A stretch of 64,000 nt of DNA from Litoditis marina (GCA_964036275.1 OZ038433.1:2416013-2480012); one strand, 5' to 3'; shown: positions 1 to 11,865, counted from the stretch's first letter. Numbers and translations: made by a program. The notes: generated from the sequence alone by a model not told the origin.

Positions 1-371
1 GACATCAAGGAAAACATAAAGATTCCATAGAATGGCGAGATACAAAGCGTTGCCTTGAGTTTTGAGATTCAGTGAATGATGCTTCATGCATACGGCCTCT
101 GATATATTCTCAAAAGGTTCAATACAATAGAGTGAAGTGGTTCATTCGTTTCCTCCAACAAAACACGCCTAGTTCTGGTATCCGTAAAAAAGAAAGGAAC
201 ATCTCTAGTTATGGAGTTCTTCCCTTTCTTGCACGTGCCAAGACAACGAATTGGTGCGTTGCAACACAATGTATTATTTACTCCGATTTAAACATTTGTA
301 GAACTCAACTTCTGAAGGAACGAAAATGAAAACACAGGATTCATAATAGAAACAGGATTCATACCACTGTC
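1..371. other. No supported gene
   Basis: Open frames here (for example 72-329 plus) lack splice or protein-like signals. I see nothing convincing other than the 8-bp flank (364-371) of the next element. Confidence 0.4.
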
Positions 372-718
372 GGGCAAATTAAAGTATCGCCCCCACTTTA
401 GTTGAGTCCCCCCCGTAGCAACCCCCCACCCAAGCTAAACCTGAAAATCTAGAAGAGGGGGGGGGGGGGGTCAAAAATCAACTTCGACATTTACTACTTA
501 CCTGGATCGGCGGAGGGTAAAACGGGGTTCAAACTTTAAGGAGTGGGACGCTGAACTTCAATACCGGTTTACTTTTTGCCCCCCGCCCCCACCCTCAAAC
601 TTTTGTATTGCACAGGTGATGAACTGAATGATCACCTCCCGGTGGGGGGGGATCAAACTACAATTCCCCAAACGCAATACAAATTCAGAAAGGTGGGGGG
701 TAAAAAGTCAATGTTCCC
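372..718. mobile_element. hAT-like MITE with G/C tracts, copy 1
   Basis: This ~347-bp non-coding element is full of C and G homopolymer runs. It begins GGGCAAATT and ends ATGTTCCC, so its termini are imperfect inverted repeats. It is flanked on both sides by the same 8 bp, CCACTGTC (364-371 and 719-726). An 8-bp target duplication is the hallmark of hAT-superfamily transposition. A second copy at 1965-2332 has a different 8-bp duplication, which shows that these are the true ends. No transposase is present, so it must be mobilised in trans. Confidence 0.8.
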
Positions 719-921
719 CCACTGTCGAATAAAGTTGATTTAAACAATTGAGAGTAGTTCATACCAACAAAATTTTCAAGTAATTTGCATTGAGTCTTAC
801 GAAACTCGATGCAGCACGAGAAGTATTTCCAAACAATAAAATTGCATCTTTATTTGTTTATTTCATGATTAGAGCTAGTTTTGAGAAATCGCGCATATTG
901 GTTGCAGTTTCTTCTTTGCAT

Positions 922-1483
922 CTATTCTATGCGACAATCTTCCATTCCCTCCACGAGTTCTGCGGCATTTTGGGATACTTCTGCAAAACAAAGTGATAAC
1001 CAATCGCACGTGTTGCACGTTCAAACAAGCGCTGATCACGTTATACGAAACAGAAGTAACCTCATCGAAAGGAAACAGTAACGAATTCCGCGTGGTACTA
1101 CTGTGAAGGTCTAACCAAACAACGTTTCACGCCCCAGTATTTTCCGCAGATTTGGAGTTCAATTCCGGAAACCATATCGATATCAAGTTGATCATATACC
1201 TACATAATGAGGACGGTGTCTCAGTATCAGTCTCACGTATTGAATAGAACACATTAATTGAAACCTCTCCGCTGTTTTTTATAATGGGTGCCAGTTTCCT
1301 GGTGTATGTCACTCAGGGTTTCACCAAAGGTTTTTTGAACTAATGGGGCTATGTTCGTACAAATAATTATCAGAATAATTCGCTCTATCGCTCACCTCAA
1401 CCATTCTGCCGACCATGTCAAAAACGAGGGAAAGTGTCTGGTTGGTCTCGTCAAAATCATGCAGAGTTTCGGCGCACAAATCT
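922..1483 (-). CDS. Unrecognised gene, last three exons (5' end unresolved)
   Basis: Three minus-strand exons join in a consistent phase: 1396-1483, 1265-1298 and 922-980 (stop TAG at 922-924). They have CAG acceptors and GT donors (GTGAGC, GTTTCA). The predicted C-terminus is about 59 residues, charged and probably helical. It includes DLCAETLHDFDETNQ, then VFDMVGRMVE, a basic KKQRR, and ends MEDCRIE. An AATAAA on the minus strand lies at 849-854, about 70 nt beyond the stop. The 5' exon or exons between 1484 and about 1960 could not be fixed; a leucine-rich open frame there is in the right place but not in a clearly spliceable phase. I do not recognise the family. Confidence 0.55.
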
Positions 1484-1964
1484 CTGAAAAAATATCAAAA
1501 GTCCCCAAAAGAACACCGAAAGTAAGATTTGCGAAGCAATGTGGAATTCCACCATAGCCAAAATAGATTGAGCAGAGGCTCTCATACCACTCTCTCCCAA
1601 TTTCACGAATTTGAATGGAGAATGATATAAGTAAGTGAAGGAAGAAGCTTTTCTACAATTTGCCCGGAATGGAAATGTTTTGAGAGTGTCGTCATTCATC
1701 ATTCACCATCAGAAATAAAGGAGAAGTACAATGTTATATTTCAGATGAGAGCAAAAATAGGAGGGAAAGTAAATAGTTTTCGTCAAAAATACCTGTAGTG
1801 CGTGTAGTTTAGCTCAACTGGTTCAGTTGCTTCTTCTCCGATGATTTGAAAAACTCGTCCAGAACACGACTTTCGTCTAGAATTCAAAAATTACCAAGCG
1901 GTATGCGAAGCACATTATGAGATATTGGTAAATGATATGATAATGAACGATCCATTGGCAATTC
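1484..1964. other. Unresolved 5' region of the preceding gene
   Basis: This probably holds the first exon or exons of the minus-strand gene ending at 922. An open minus frame at 1484-1702 has several ATGs, but no clean acceptor-donor pair in the needed phase. The hAT-like element copy 2 starts at 1965 and may separate this gene from its promoter or from the gene upstream. Confidence 0.35.
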
Positions 1965-2332
1965 GGGAAAATTGAAGTATCGCCCCCCACTTTAGTTGGG
2001 TCCCCCCCGTAGCACTTCAACCCCCTACCGAAGCTAAAACCTGAAAATCTAGGAGAGGGGGGGGGGTCAAAATTCAACTTCGACATTTACTATTTACCCC
2101 CCACCTGGGTCGGCGGGGGGTAGAACTTCAACGATGGGGGGTCAAACTTCAACGAGTGGGGGGCTGAACTTCCATACCGGAAATGTTTACTTTTTACCCC
2201 CCACCCTCAAACGTTTGTATTGCAGGTGATAAATTGAATTATCACCCCCCGGAGGGGGGGGGGGGGTCAAACTACCAGTCCCCAAACGCAATACAAATTC
2301 AGAAAGGTGGGGGGTAAAAAGTCAATGTTCCC
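1965..2332. mobile_element. hAT-like MITE with G/C tracts, copy 2
   Basis: This is the second copy of the element at 372-718, ~368 bp long. It starts GGGAAAATTGA and ends TCAATGTTCCC, so the inverted termini are clearer here than in copy 1. It is flanked by a perfect 8-bp duplication, GGCAATTC (1957-1964 and 2333-2340). It has diverged visibly from copy 1, mostly in lengths of C and G runs and an extra block near its middle, so the insertions were independent and not recent. Confidence 0.85.
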
Positions 2333-2513
2333 GGCAATTCTGCATTAGTCTGAATTTTTTGGTGTTAGTTTTCACTTTGAAAGAGGTAAAAAAACCACAA
2401 TGTACTGATTTCGAGCGAAATTCAGGGGAATCGAACTACCAACACAGCTGAATTGAGCAACATACAAATATTTATTCAGAAGGATCGGGCTCTATAGATG
2501 ATCAAAGCTCTTC

Positions 2514-3908
2514 TCAGCACATGCACTCGGTGACCATCTTTCGATCTTTCAAATTCATCAATTTTCTTGTGATTTCTTGAGTGTTTACAGTGTTTTCAGT
2601 ATTGTCAGTCTCTTTTAGCTGTCGTGACACTACTTCAAAATAAATGATTTAATAATGATTTTATATATAAAATGTTCAACCTTCTCAACGTCCCACTGAG
2701 TGAAATGGCTCCCTGCAGAAGTCGTGTTATCGTTGCCGAACTGCGCACTTCCACCTCCACTTCCTTACGTCTTATCTGAACGTTGAATGAATTTACCAAA
2801 ATATCCATATGAAGATCGAAAACCTGGCTCAGGAGTTGATATGTATGGTTTTCGAGTTATTCTAAGGTTCTACGATTCGCTTCCTATTATTTATTCATCA
2901 TTCACTCCGATTCGTTATGATAATGAAGTACTTCCAGTTTAAATTATAGCAAGCAAACTGAAAATCATGACGAGAATGAAAATTCATATTTCTCAATGAC
3001 TTCCGTACCTTGTTGTCGTCGTCTCGGAAATACAATATGCAGGACACCATGTACAATGGCTCAAAGTCGGACATGCTTAAACATGGGTAGGAGCTGGAGG
3101 CACCTGAAAAAAGTGGTCAGACGTGAATCTCATATATGATTCTGTGGTGATATCGGTTGTGGTCCGCCGCAATAAGAGAACCGTACACACTATGGGTAGA
3201 AGTTTATGGTCGATTTGACGATGTCTAGAACTACAGCGTGATATGAGAGAATAAACCGTTCAGCTCAAATATGTCTTTCTGAGGAACTGCGGTACGGTGA
3301 GTCAATTTCAGTTTCATTTTGGGCGCGGAATGTGAGCTCAATTAGACCTGTAGTTGTTACTCATACTATTTGAAAACTCACTAGGTTTGGCGCTGGTTTT
3401 TTGTTCGTTTCCGTTTGTTGGAGTTTTTCTGGCAGGCGGTACAATGTGATCGGGTGGGTCGATGTTAGTATGAATGAAAATAGAGATTTCAAAGTTATTA
3501 AATTAGTGCGGAATATTATAGGGTCGATTGGTAGTGTAGAGTCCGTCAAGCATAATATACATCAAAACTCGCAAGCTTCGTCCAAAATGCACTGATACTA
3601 CTAAAAGTAGAACAATGTGAACAGATTCGGCTATTTCGGTCATTTTTCCTTTACCAGGACCTAAATACTGTGCTAGCACTCAACAGTTGTTTAAAAACCG
3701 CGTAGTAGGTTGGAGATAACCAGGTTTTTGAATGGTTTGGTGACCAGGAAAAACTTTTAGGAAATCCCAAACTAGTAAACAACATAGAAGAGGGTATCCG
3801 TATTTTTAAAGTTCTGAATATTATCCTGAAACGGAGTACTGTATACCTGATTTCTTCTGTAGTTGCTTCGACAGTGTAGCCGAAAGAAAGGAACCGAACG
3901 GTCTCCAT
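2514..3908 (-). CDS. Unrecognised ~150-aa protein, five exons
   Basis: Minus-strand exons join in phase: 3847-3908 (start ATG at 3908, METVRFLSFG), 3382-3428, 3009-3103, 2697-2775 and about 2514-2632 (stop TGA at 2514-2516). The protein opens with a short Ser/Thr/Lys-rich stretch. A conserved-looking core follows, containing SDFEPLYMVSCILYFRDDD and EVEVEVRSSATITRLLQGA, and a polar C-terminal helix ends MVTECMC. AATAAA on the minus strand lies at 2471-2476, about 40 nt past the stop. The last splice is the weak point: the donor could be GTGGGA (2691-2696) or GTTGAA (2675-2680), and the acceptor before the last exon is poor. A start upstream of 3908 is possible. I do not recognise the family. 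Confidence 0.6.
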
Positions 3909-4409
3909 GCCGCCAACCACTCCCAGCACAACAATTCGTGAGAATGAAAATGAAGTCGTGGATCGATTCGAGTGAACGGGCGAGTTTCTCACGTGCAAAC
4001 ACGTTATAGACGGGTGAACGTGCTAAAATTGCCGAGTATCGTTTCTGGCTGGGAGGCTCGTGAGAGAGTGTACTCAGTTATTCGAAGCTGTTGGAAGTTC
4101 AAGTAAAAATTTTGAGGTTTCAAGTTTTGTGAAAAGTGATTTCGTATTTCGAGCTCGACTTCAAAGGCATGACACTATCTGAGTTGTAAGATTTGCATGC
4201 ATGGTGCAGTTTTCGAGTTTCGGCTAAAAATGGCGGAATGAACCCTATGCGAATGAGCTTTATATTATCATTATGATGAAACACCAAACACAACGGTTCA
4301 AACCGAGAGGTATAGTCGTCGCCAACGGGAAGAAGGGAGAATACTGTACATCTCACTCTCCGCTGTGTAGGTACACATGTCTTCGATTGCAAAGCTTTGC
4401 TTCTATATG

Positions 4410-4476
4410 CTCTAAAGGCGCAGTGGTTAGCGCCTTGCTACGAAACTTTTGCTCGCAGGTTCGGTTCCGTCAAGAG
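4410..4476 (+). repeat. Degenerate tRNA-like sequence
   Basis: It contains a box-A-like stretch (GGCGCAGTGGTTAG, 4417-4430) that closes a GCGC D-stem, and a box-B-like GGTTCGGTTCC (4458-4468). The outer CTCT and AGAG ends can pair, but the T-stem and part of the acceptor stem do not. It is best read as a tRNA pseudogene or tRNA-derived SINE remnant. Confidence 0.35.
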
Positions 4477-5670
4477 ACAGAAACCTATACATTTGGCACT
4501 CACTGTAAGCTGTATTGACCCACTCTCTTCCGAACTTGTGAGATACACGTAATGCATGTTTCTCGGTTATATTGCGAGAATGTACACAATAACGTCAAAA
4601 CAATTATGCACAGTTTATGCTTCATATTCTTCCGACATACTGCAAATTTTATTCGTGTTATTACCATGTTGAACCCTCACCTAGTGAAATGGGATGTTTT
4701 TCCGTGGTTCCGACAAAGTTGCTCTACTTCAATGATCTCTGATGGTTCTCTGATTCACGTGAAGTTCGTCTCCGATCTCTCCACCACCCCATTTTGTTTA
4801 CTGATAACACGACTAGCATATAAACATGACACCAGAGGGGAACACTTCGGCCACGCCCCCTTTCTTCTGCAGCTGCGCGATAAAAATATGTATAGTAGTA
4901 GTCAAAGCATCTTCACGTAAACCATGTAATACACGTAGGACTGCGAGAACTTTAAAAGAAAAGTGCACGATTTTCTCACGTGACCTTTACCTTGACCTAT
5001 AATATAACTGAAAGTTGAGCTGGGTACTTACATTACCCAGGTACATAATTAAAACCCGCTTATTTCGACAGTGAACCACTTTAGATTTCTAAGTAATCCG
5101 AATCACGGTATATTTGAATCATCATTCAAATACAGACCTCATCTTCTCGCGTCAGGTTTTGTTTCTGGGTTTCTTCACAACTTATTTAATGCAAACAATA
5201 CGAAACTGCAACACTGTGTCTGTTACTTATAATCTTTCCTGCTTTCAATGCCGTATAAACTAAATATTAAAGTTCTTTTTGTACGTCTTATCTGATGTCA
5301 TTAAACATCAGCTGTGCGACAATTGGTTTCCATAAATTGTGGTGCCATCTCGGCCTTCAGCGACCCCATTCCAACGGGGTATATAATGAGTTTTCAACCT
5401 TTCGAACACAAAGACCTTCTTTTTAGCGACCAAATCACTGTGATTGATTTTTACGCCCCTAACACGTTTTCTTTCAGATTGTATTTTTCATTAATTATTT
5501 CCCATAATAGTTTAGTTGTGGTTTAAGATTACATAAAACTCCGAACTAATAAGCAACCCAATTCAACGCTTTTCAAACACGAATCGATGTTTTCAAAAGT
5601 CTCATTATCCTGTATAGGGCACTTCAATACTCACTGCTTGATAGAAAAAATAGTTTATTCCGTATTTTTG

Positions 5671-5677
5671 TTTCAGT
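5671..5677 (+). promoter_or_regulatory. Splice acceptor just before the elongase ATG (likely spliced-leader site)
   Basis: TTTCAG ends one base before ATG at 5678 and follows a T-rich tract. An acceptor this close to the first ATG, without a visible donor-bearing 5' exon, is the usual arrangement for spliced-leader trans-splicing in nematodes. It supports ATG 5678 as the start. Confidence 0.55.
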
Positions 5678-8600
5678 ATGACGTCATTTCTACAAGTAGC
5701 CACGACTTACCCGTTCGACTATGAGCTGGCGAAGGAGTACACCAAGTCGGTGGAGTACCCGGCCTTCCTCATATCCTGCGCCTACGTGGTCACCATTTTC
5801 TCCCTCAAGGCATTCATGACGAACAGAAAACCATTTGAAGTAAGTATACTCAGAGGCCGTATGCATGATTATCCTATAAGTATGCTCTAGCCTGCGTCTC
5901 TTTAAGCCTGCACTCTTCATTTGCTTTGACAGGGGAAGGGATCTAGACGTTCGAGATAGGTTTCGCTCAGGAGAGAGGTCCTAACTGTAAGACTGTACAC
6001 TCTGGTCTGGACCGCTTTTGTACTTTGATCCCGTCCCGTTTTAGCCGTAAATCGAAAACTGTGCCGTTCACGAAAACAATAGCTTCAATCTGGGTTTCAA
6101 AGGAGGGAGTCTTATGGAATTAACACAAAATGGTTTACAGAAAATTAACATCAATAGACTTATTTTGGGTTGTGTGTGTTCTTTTGGCAAATGAATGCTC
6201 ATTGTTATTTGACATAACTTTTCAGTTGACGTCCCTTCTCAACTTCTGGAACATGTGTCTGGCCGTGTTCAGTACCTTGGGAGGAATTGTCACCGGATTT
6301 GGATTGTTACACGAAATTTATCAAAGAGGATTCGTTTGTGAGTTCTCTATTGAAGGTTATACTTTTTAAAGTTCACCACATCGGAAACGAGAGAAAAAAG
6401 TAGTTTCAAAACATTTTTACGTGAATCAACCACCATTATTTGTGATTTGCCTGTGGGCTTGTGAATCAAGTCCAGAATTTCATGCTTGCTCGATTTAGAA
6501 AATATCGAGTTTGGACAAACATTTCGAGCCGAACTAGACTCAGGAACTTTCGAGCCTCGAGCACGACTTCGACAACCCTAATTGCCTCGTTTCAGCTTCC
6601 TATACACAGACTGGAGACTTCGTCAGAGGTGTTTCCGGCTGGTGGACTTGGGTGTTTGTGATCAGTAAAATGTTCGAGTTCGGAGATACTCTGTTCATTG
6701 TTCTTAAGAAGAAACCACTTATCTTCCTTCACTGGTGAGTATTGGAACATGTTTTAGCGATTGACATGCGCATGACATGGTCAATCTGTCGTGCTAGTAA
6801 GAAACTCACGATATCATGACTATTGAGAAAATTCTCGCGAAATTCTTCGTAGTTTCCCAAAACACATAGTTTGGCATGAAAAGTAAGGAGAATGCTTTAT
6901 TTCGAAATCGATGGGAAATTGGGAAATATCGCATGACATGAAAATCATGAGGAGAATCATGATAATGATGGGTTTTCTCACGTTCATATTTCATATTCAT
7001 ATTTCATATTTATTTATTCACGTCGCTTCGTTACGAGGCGGTGTTCATCATACATGTCACAGATCTTTGTAGCAGCAGTTTCTTGTAAGGTCTTGGTCCC
7101 CTTCCTTCATAGAAGTCTTCATGGTGGACTATCGAATGCTCTGTTGGCATTGATCCAGTGACATGCGAGAAACTTCTTGGAGGGAGGGGGAAGATAACTG
7201 CTTGTGAACATATATTCCTTATGAACATTCACGTACAACATTCACGTACATTCACATTCATTTATGTACAGACCTCGATAATGTGTTGGTCAATTGTTCT
7301 TCTTCCGAGTCAAGTGTAACGTTTCCAGGTACCACCACTTCCTGACCATGAACTACGCGTACTACTCGTAGAGCCGCGACACTGCCTTCAACTCGTGGAT
7401 CACCTGGATGAACTTCTCTGTTCATTCTATTATGTATGGGTGAGTGGCTTATATATTTTTATTTCACCAATTTGGATAGGTGTGCTATCGAAACATGTCA
7501 ATATTTCTCAAAAAGGATAAGAAAACATCAAAACTATGCCGAAATCAACATGTGGAACTCGAAACAGAAGAGTTTGTACAACATAATCTTAAACATCGTA
7601 AGTTTTATATACCTCTTTTCAGCTACTACATGCTGCGCTCGTTCAAAGTGCGAGTTCCTGCCTGGATTGCCCAGAACATCACTACCCTCCAGATCTTACA
7701 ATTCGTGCTCACCCATTTCATACTCTTCCACGTTGGATACCTCCATTCCATCGGAGTTGCCACAGAAAACAAGACCACCGTTTTCTGGTTAGTTTACAAC
7801 TCATTTGGGTTACGACAGCAATTCAGACATTGACTGCTGAGCCAGCTTCTTGCCCAAAAGTGTAAATTGAATACTCTGGGTGAGACAATACTCATGAGCT
7901 AACCTCATGTGTATTATCTCACTCAGTTCTCATTTTCTATCTACATTTGTTTGGAAGATGGCGAGTACGTTATGAGGTTTCCATGAGATCTCATCAAAAA
8001 ATCACGTCATTATCCTCGGTTGAGAACTTCAAACGAAGTGTTACATCTCTCAAATTATTTCGAAAACTATTTTGGAGTCACTTCTGCTTGGTTCAAAGTA
8101 TACGTTTGTCATTTCCACCTATAGTCACCCAATAATAACCGAGTTATCTGATGCGGAAGACTAGATTAGAAAACAGTAACGGACAGGGAAGATAAGAAAT
8201 GAGACTGATCATTGGCAGGTGAAAGAAAGGAAGAAAAAAACTGTAGGGATCGTTTTGGAGTGTGTACTTGTTTATTATATGTTAACTTTTGATTATAATA
8301 CAATAATACGAGGTACACTAGAAATGTACATAAATCATAGTAGAATAAACTTTTTTGATATACTGTTAGGCAATTGCAGAGTCACGGGATACGTTAATCA
8401 CAGCAGAATTCAGAAACGCGCAATGACGAAGTGCACGATTCCTCACTAGAATTCTCGCTTTACGTACCTATTCAATTTACTTCTAGTATAGATATTTCAT
8501 GTAATCATCTTTGGTTCAACTAAATAGTGATTTTATCTATGAAATTTATCGAAAGTTTTCTTCCAGTTTCTGTCTCATCATGGAGATCTCATATGTGATT

Positions 8601-8678
8601 CTGTTCGGTAACTTCTACTACCAATCCTACATGAAGGGAGGTGGCAAGAAGTACCAGGCCGAGAAGAAACAAGAATAA
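5678..8678 (+). pseudogene. elo-5/elo-6-like fatty acid elongase with in-frame TAG
   Basis: Six exons join in phase: 5678-5839, 6226-6337, 6596-6734, 7329-7439, 7623-7787 and 8567-8678 (stop TAA; AATAAA at 8695-8700), 267 codons in all. The product is an ELO-family condensing enzyme, a multi-pass ER membrane protein that extends acyl-CoA with malonyl-CoA. The histidine box HWYHH is intact at residues 137-141, split by the intron after exon 3. Other family features are [15 protein letters not shown], the HSIMYGYY motif and a C-terminal KKQE dilysine signal. Codon 152 is TAG (7369-7371), ten codons after the histidine box, so a full-length product needs readthrough, editing, or a base-call error. 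All other exons and splice sites are open. Nearest remembered relatives are C. elegans ELO-5/ELO-6, which make monomethyl branched-chain fatty acids; the subfamily is inferred. Confidence 0.8.
8373..8465 (+). repeat. ~95-bp dispersed repeat, copy a
   Basis: It lies in the last intron of the first elongase gene. The core CAGAAACGCGCAATGACGAAG followed by TGCACGAT and AGAATTCTCGCTTTACGT recurs at 19680-19775 (minus) and 22547-22640 (plus). The length and dispersion suggest a small transposon fragment or solo terminus. No coding capacity. Confidence 0.6.
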
Positions 8679-9359
8679 TCAATAATATGAATCTAATAAA
8701 CGAGTTTCTTATTTTATTTCAATTTTGCATGCATGGTTTTTCTCATCGCAACCAACCCAGCTTATGCTCTGCGAGCTATGGTTTGTGGTATTCCTACATG
8801 AGCAGCAGCGTGCAGCTATATAGCTTGTATACTGACTTTTTCAAGAGTATAACACAGGTTTTTAACTAAACGTGTTGGTGATATAGTGCAGTTATGGAAA
8901 AAAAAAACCTTTTTTGAGTCTGGGAATGTCACAAGAGTATTATATTACCTTACCTAAGCTTAGAAGTGTAAAACTTCTACAGAAATTGATACAATGACAT
9001 TTCTAAGTGAGTGAGCCGATTGTTATTTTCACAAATAACAATAATCATCGTTTTGCTTAAATTTTGCATCCGGTATGCCGTTTCCAGAAGGTTATCATTC
9101 ACGATTTATCCGTCTTTTTTCTATGAATCTTCATTCTCCATTCGAAGTTTATGGAAAACACTAGAATCTTCTTATGGTCTGACCAATGAATATTATTGGC
9201 ATCTTGCTTATCAACTTTCCTGCACCCAAATCTCTTATTGTCTCTTTTATTTGATAATATTGACATTTTGGTTATAAAAACTTGTTGAACGGCAACAATT
9301 TATAAATCAGAAAAGTTGCAGTGCAGAACGTGACCGTGGTTCTGTGAAGTGTTCAGAAC

Positions 9360-9483
9360 TTAAAGCAGGACGCGTATGTGGACCAATCCCGTGTCATCGG
9401 TCCTTTGAACTGCAATTGAAAAATGTATTGCATTTTAAAGGACTGAAGCGTTGGGATTGGACCACACAATCGTCCTTCTTTAA
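9360..9483. mobile_element. TTAA-flanked palindromic MITE, copy 1
   Basis: This ~120-bp element is bounded by TTAA on both sides (9360-9363, 9480-9483). Terminal inverted repeats run AGCAGGACG and CGTCCTTCT, and the interior is also partly palindromic around CTGCAATTGA and TTGCATTTTAAAGGAC. TTAA target duplication is the piggyBac-type signature. A relative lies at 16640-16764. Non-coding. Confidence 0.65.
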
Positions 9484-9582
9484 ATTGAGAAGTTATGATC
9501 ATGAAATGCCTATCATGGAAATTGCAAGCATGTCACAGTCAAGCTTTTCGCCAGCCGTGGTGAAATATGTAGTTCACTAGCT

Positions 9583-9650
9583 GTGAGAGAAAAAGAGAGA
9601 GAAAAAATAAAGAGAGAGAGAGAGAAAGAAAGAAAAGAGGATAAAAGAGA
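9583..9650 (+). repeat. GA-rich low-complexity tract
   Basis: An imperfect purine run of GAGA and GAAA units. It is translated as an all-charged frame but is not a gene. Confidence 0.8.
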
Positions 9651-10432
9651 CATAAAGAATCCACCGTTTTTCTGTCACGGGGAAAAGGCCAATGGAATAG
9701 TTTTACTCTCCCATACACCTTACCTAAAACAACTGTTTGGTTTGGAAGTGAGCCAACCCAACTAACCGGAAGTGACTCTTGTTACTGTCTCGGCAACCTA
9801 GAACATCTTCAAAGTCTTTCCAAAAATTAACCCCATTCACCATCCCATTCGGTGCAAAGTATATCATTTGCAAACCATTTGAATCACCTAGTCACGACCA
9901 TGCTATCTAACGCGGAAGGCAGATTATAACAAAAAAGTCAGGAAATGATAGAAAAGATAAAAACTGAGACTGGTCATCTACAGATGAAGGGGACAAAATA
10001 CAATCAGATCAAACTGCAGGGACGCAAAATCTGCGAATATGTCAAAAAAAACGTTTGAGAAGCATATGGAAATTGAAAAATTATTCATGAAAACGGGCAG
10101 TTCAGCATAACATGCGAATTTCTTTTTCTTCTATATTTCTCACACTTTTCTGTTTCTTTGTGCTTGTACGAGCCTATTGTGGTATCTAACTTACTAACTC
10201 GTGTATAGTTGTGATTTCCCCAAAACGACGTGAAGGGGAATTCGATGGAGCAGTGCGGGGCAAGCCGCCATTGATTATTAGCCAGCAGATGAGGAAGAGT
10301 GTAGATCGAAGATACCTTAAAAAAAGTTTAGCACCGACCACTCGCCCTACCTCGCCCCTTACCCAGTCGACCGTACGCTCTCCACGAGTACGTGTAGATT
10401 CTAAATAGCCCAGCTGCGTAGCAACAACTTCA

Positions 10433-10492
10433 CTCTCATGAGAAGTTGATATGAGTTTCTCATGAGAGTCTCATGAGAACCTCATGAGCGAC
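10433..10492. repeat. Cluster of CTCATGAG palindromes
   Basis: Four copies of the 8-bp palindrome CTCATGAG fall within 60 bp, with a related ATATGAG between them. Function unknown. Confidence 0.5.
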
Positions 10493-11127
10493 TTGTGAAC
10501 TTCTAATGTTGAACATAACATTTCTCTCACTTTCTCTCTCACACTGAGTTTGAAAACCTACTTTTGAGTTGACTGCGCATTTCTGGAAGTTTCCTTTGAA
10601 CTATGTAGGTATTAAATGAATATTGCTCAGATCGGTATTCTCAATAATTCTTGATATTTCTTGAAGAATTGGAATTTGTCATGAGCTTAATTCTCTCTCC
10701 AAATTTTATGAGAAGCTTTCCATTCAAATCTACTCCCGGCCTGATCAATGAACATTATGGTCATGTTGCTTATCTGATTCGATAATCCAATAATTTTTAT
10801 TTTGTCTTCCTGGTTAGATAATACCTTGCAGTTTGCTGATAAAACACATTGAACGGCAACAACTGTAGCAATACGTGATTCACCAGCAAAATCTAATCAA
10901 ACGCGCAGAAAATAGAGAGATGGAAAAACACAAAGAATATCTCGTGTTTCTGTCCAGAAAGAACCTAAACGTCTTTTCTAACTACTTAGATGAAGTTATT
11001 GTGGTTATGGCTGATGCTTGAAATAACTAAAGCTTGTGCCGTAGATGACTTTCTTTACCTTATTCCACATTCGAATAAAGAAGCCTTTGTTAGGTTCAGT
11101 GGTTTTCGAGCTTTTTTTAAAACCATA

Positions 11128-11229
11128 GTTAACCAAGTAGTTTCCAGATTTCCAAAACTTTGTTAACCAAGTAGCTTCCAGATTCTCAAAATTTTGGTAA
11201 CCAAGTAGTTTCCAGATTTTCAAAAAAAA
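11128..11229. repeat. 34-bp tandem repeat, three copies
   Basis: Copies start at 11128, 11162 and 11196. Each begins with G(T/G)TAACCAAGTAG and continues TTCCAGATT, with a few substitutions between copies. A minisatellite. Confidence 0.75.
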
Positions 11230-11865
11230 ATTCCGACAAGTAGTTGCAAGACTTTCTTTACGCAAGACTTTCTTTACCTTCCAGCAGATTTATCTCGCGT
11301 TCACCACACCACCTATCCGGGGAATATATCGTGTCGAAGACAGAACACGTCATGTTGGTATTTGACTGCCTGACACTTATCAGTTACGGTATAACACGCC
11401 TCGTTCACGGGCCTCTCAATCTATTGCCATTCGGGTGGCACCATCACCTCACAACACTCGACTGCCATAAAAGGAACCGGACAGCTAGTTGCGTACGCGG
11501 CCGCCACCAACTACTCTAATAATAATGGTCAGTTTGAATTTGTTAAGTTTCGGTTAACTGAATAGCACAATAAAAAGCTGCATGATTATCTAAACGTTAT
11601 TTTGCAAAATCATCTGACCAATTTAGGAAATTTAATGTTTTAATGACTACAAAAACAATAGGAGTTGTTCATTGGTTCATGAACGGTTTCTCGATCAGTA
11701 GAACGAATCACAGGAAATTGACTGGTTTTCGTCAGCAGATCAAAATAACACGAAAGAACACAAGAAATCGATTAATCTGAGAAAGATCGGTCTCGTGTGG
11801 AGTTGGGAACAATACGGTGTATAGAATAAAGTCAGACACACAGTATCTGTATGTTCCAGGCTACG

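Larger units (their letters stand above)
3909..5677. other. Divergent intergenic region
   Basis: This ~1.8-kb stretch separates the minus gene starting at 3908 from the plus elongase starting at 5678, so both promoters should lie here. Apart from a degenerate tRNA-like stretch near 4410-4476 I see no gene. The frames at 4273-4518 and 4552-4920 have no supporting signals. The sequence ends in a T-rich tract and TTTCAG at 5671-5676. Confidence 0.5.
8701..11865. other. Intergenic region between the two elongase genes
   Basis: About 3.2 kb lies between the polyadenylation signal of the first elongase and the start of the second. It holds a TTAA-flanked MITE (9360-9483), a GA-rich low-complexity tract (9583-9650), a cluster of CTCATGAG palindromes (10433-10492) and a 34-bp tandem repeat (11128-11229). 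Open frames such as 9011-9277 and 11244-11519 have no splice or start context that supports them. Confidence 0.5.

Noticed and set aside
790..1081. Plus-strand frames
   Set aside because: They are shadows of the minus-strand terminal exon (922-980), which has an acceptor, a stop and a polyadenylation signal in the right places.
9583..9765. Charged KERE-rich frame
   Set aside because: Translation of a GA-rich low-complexity tract.
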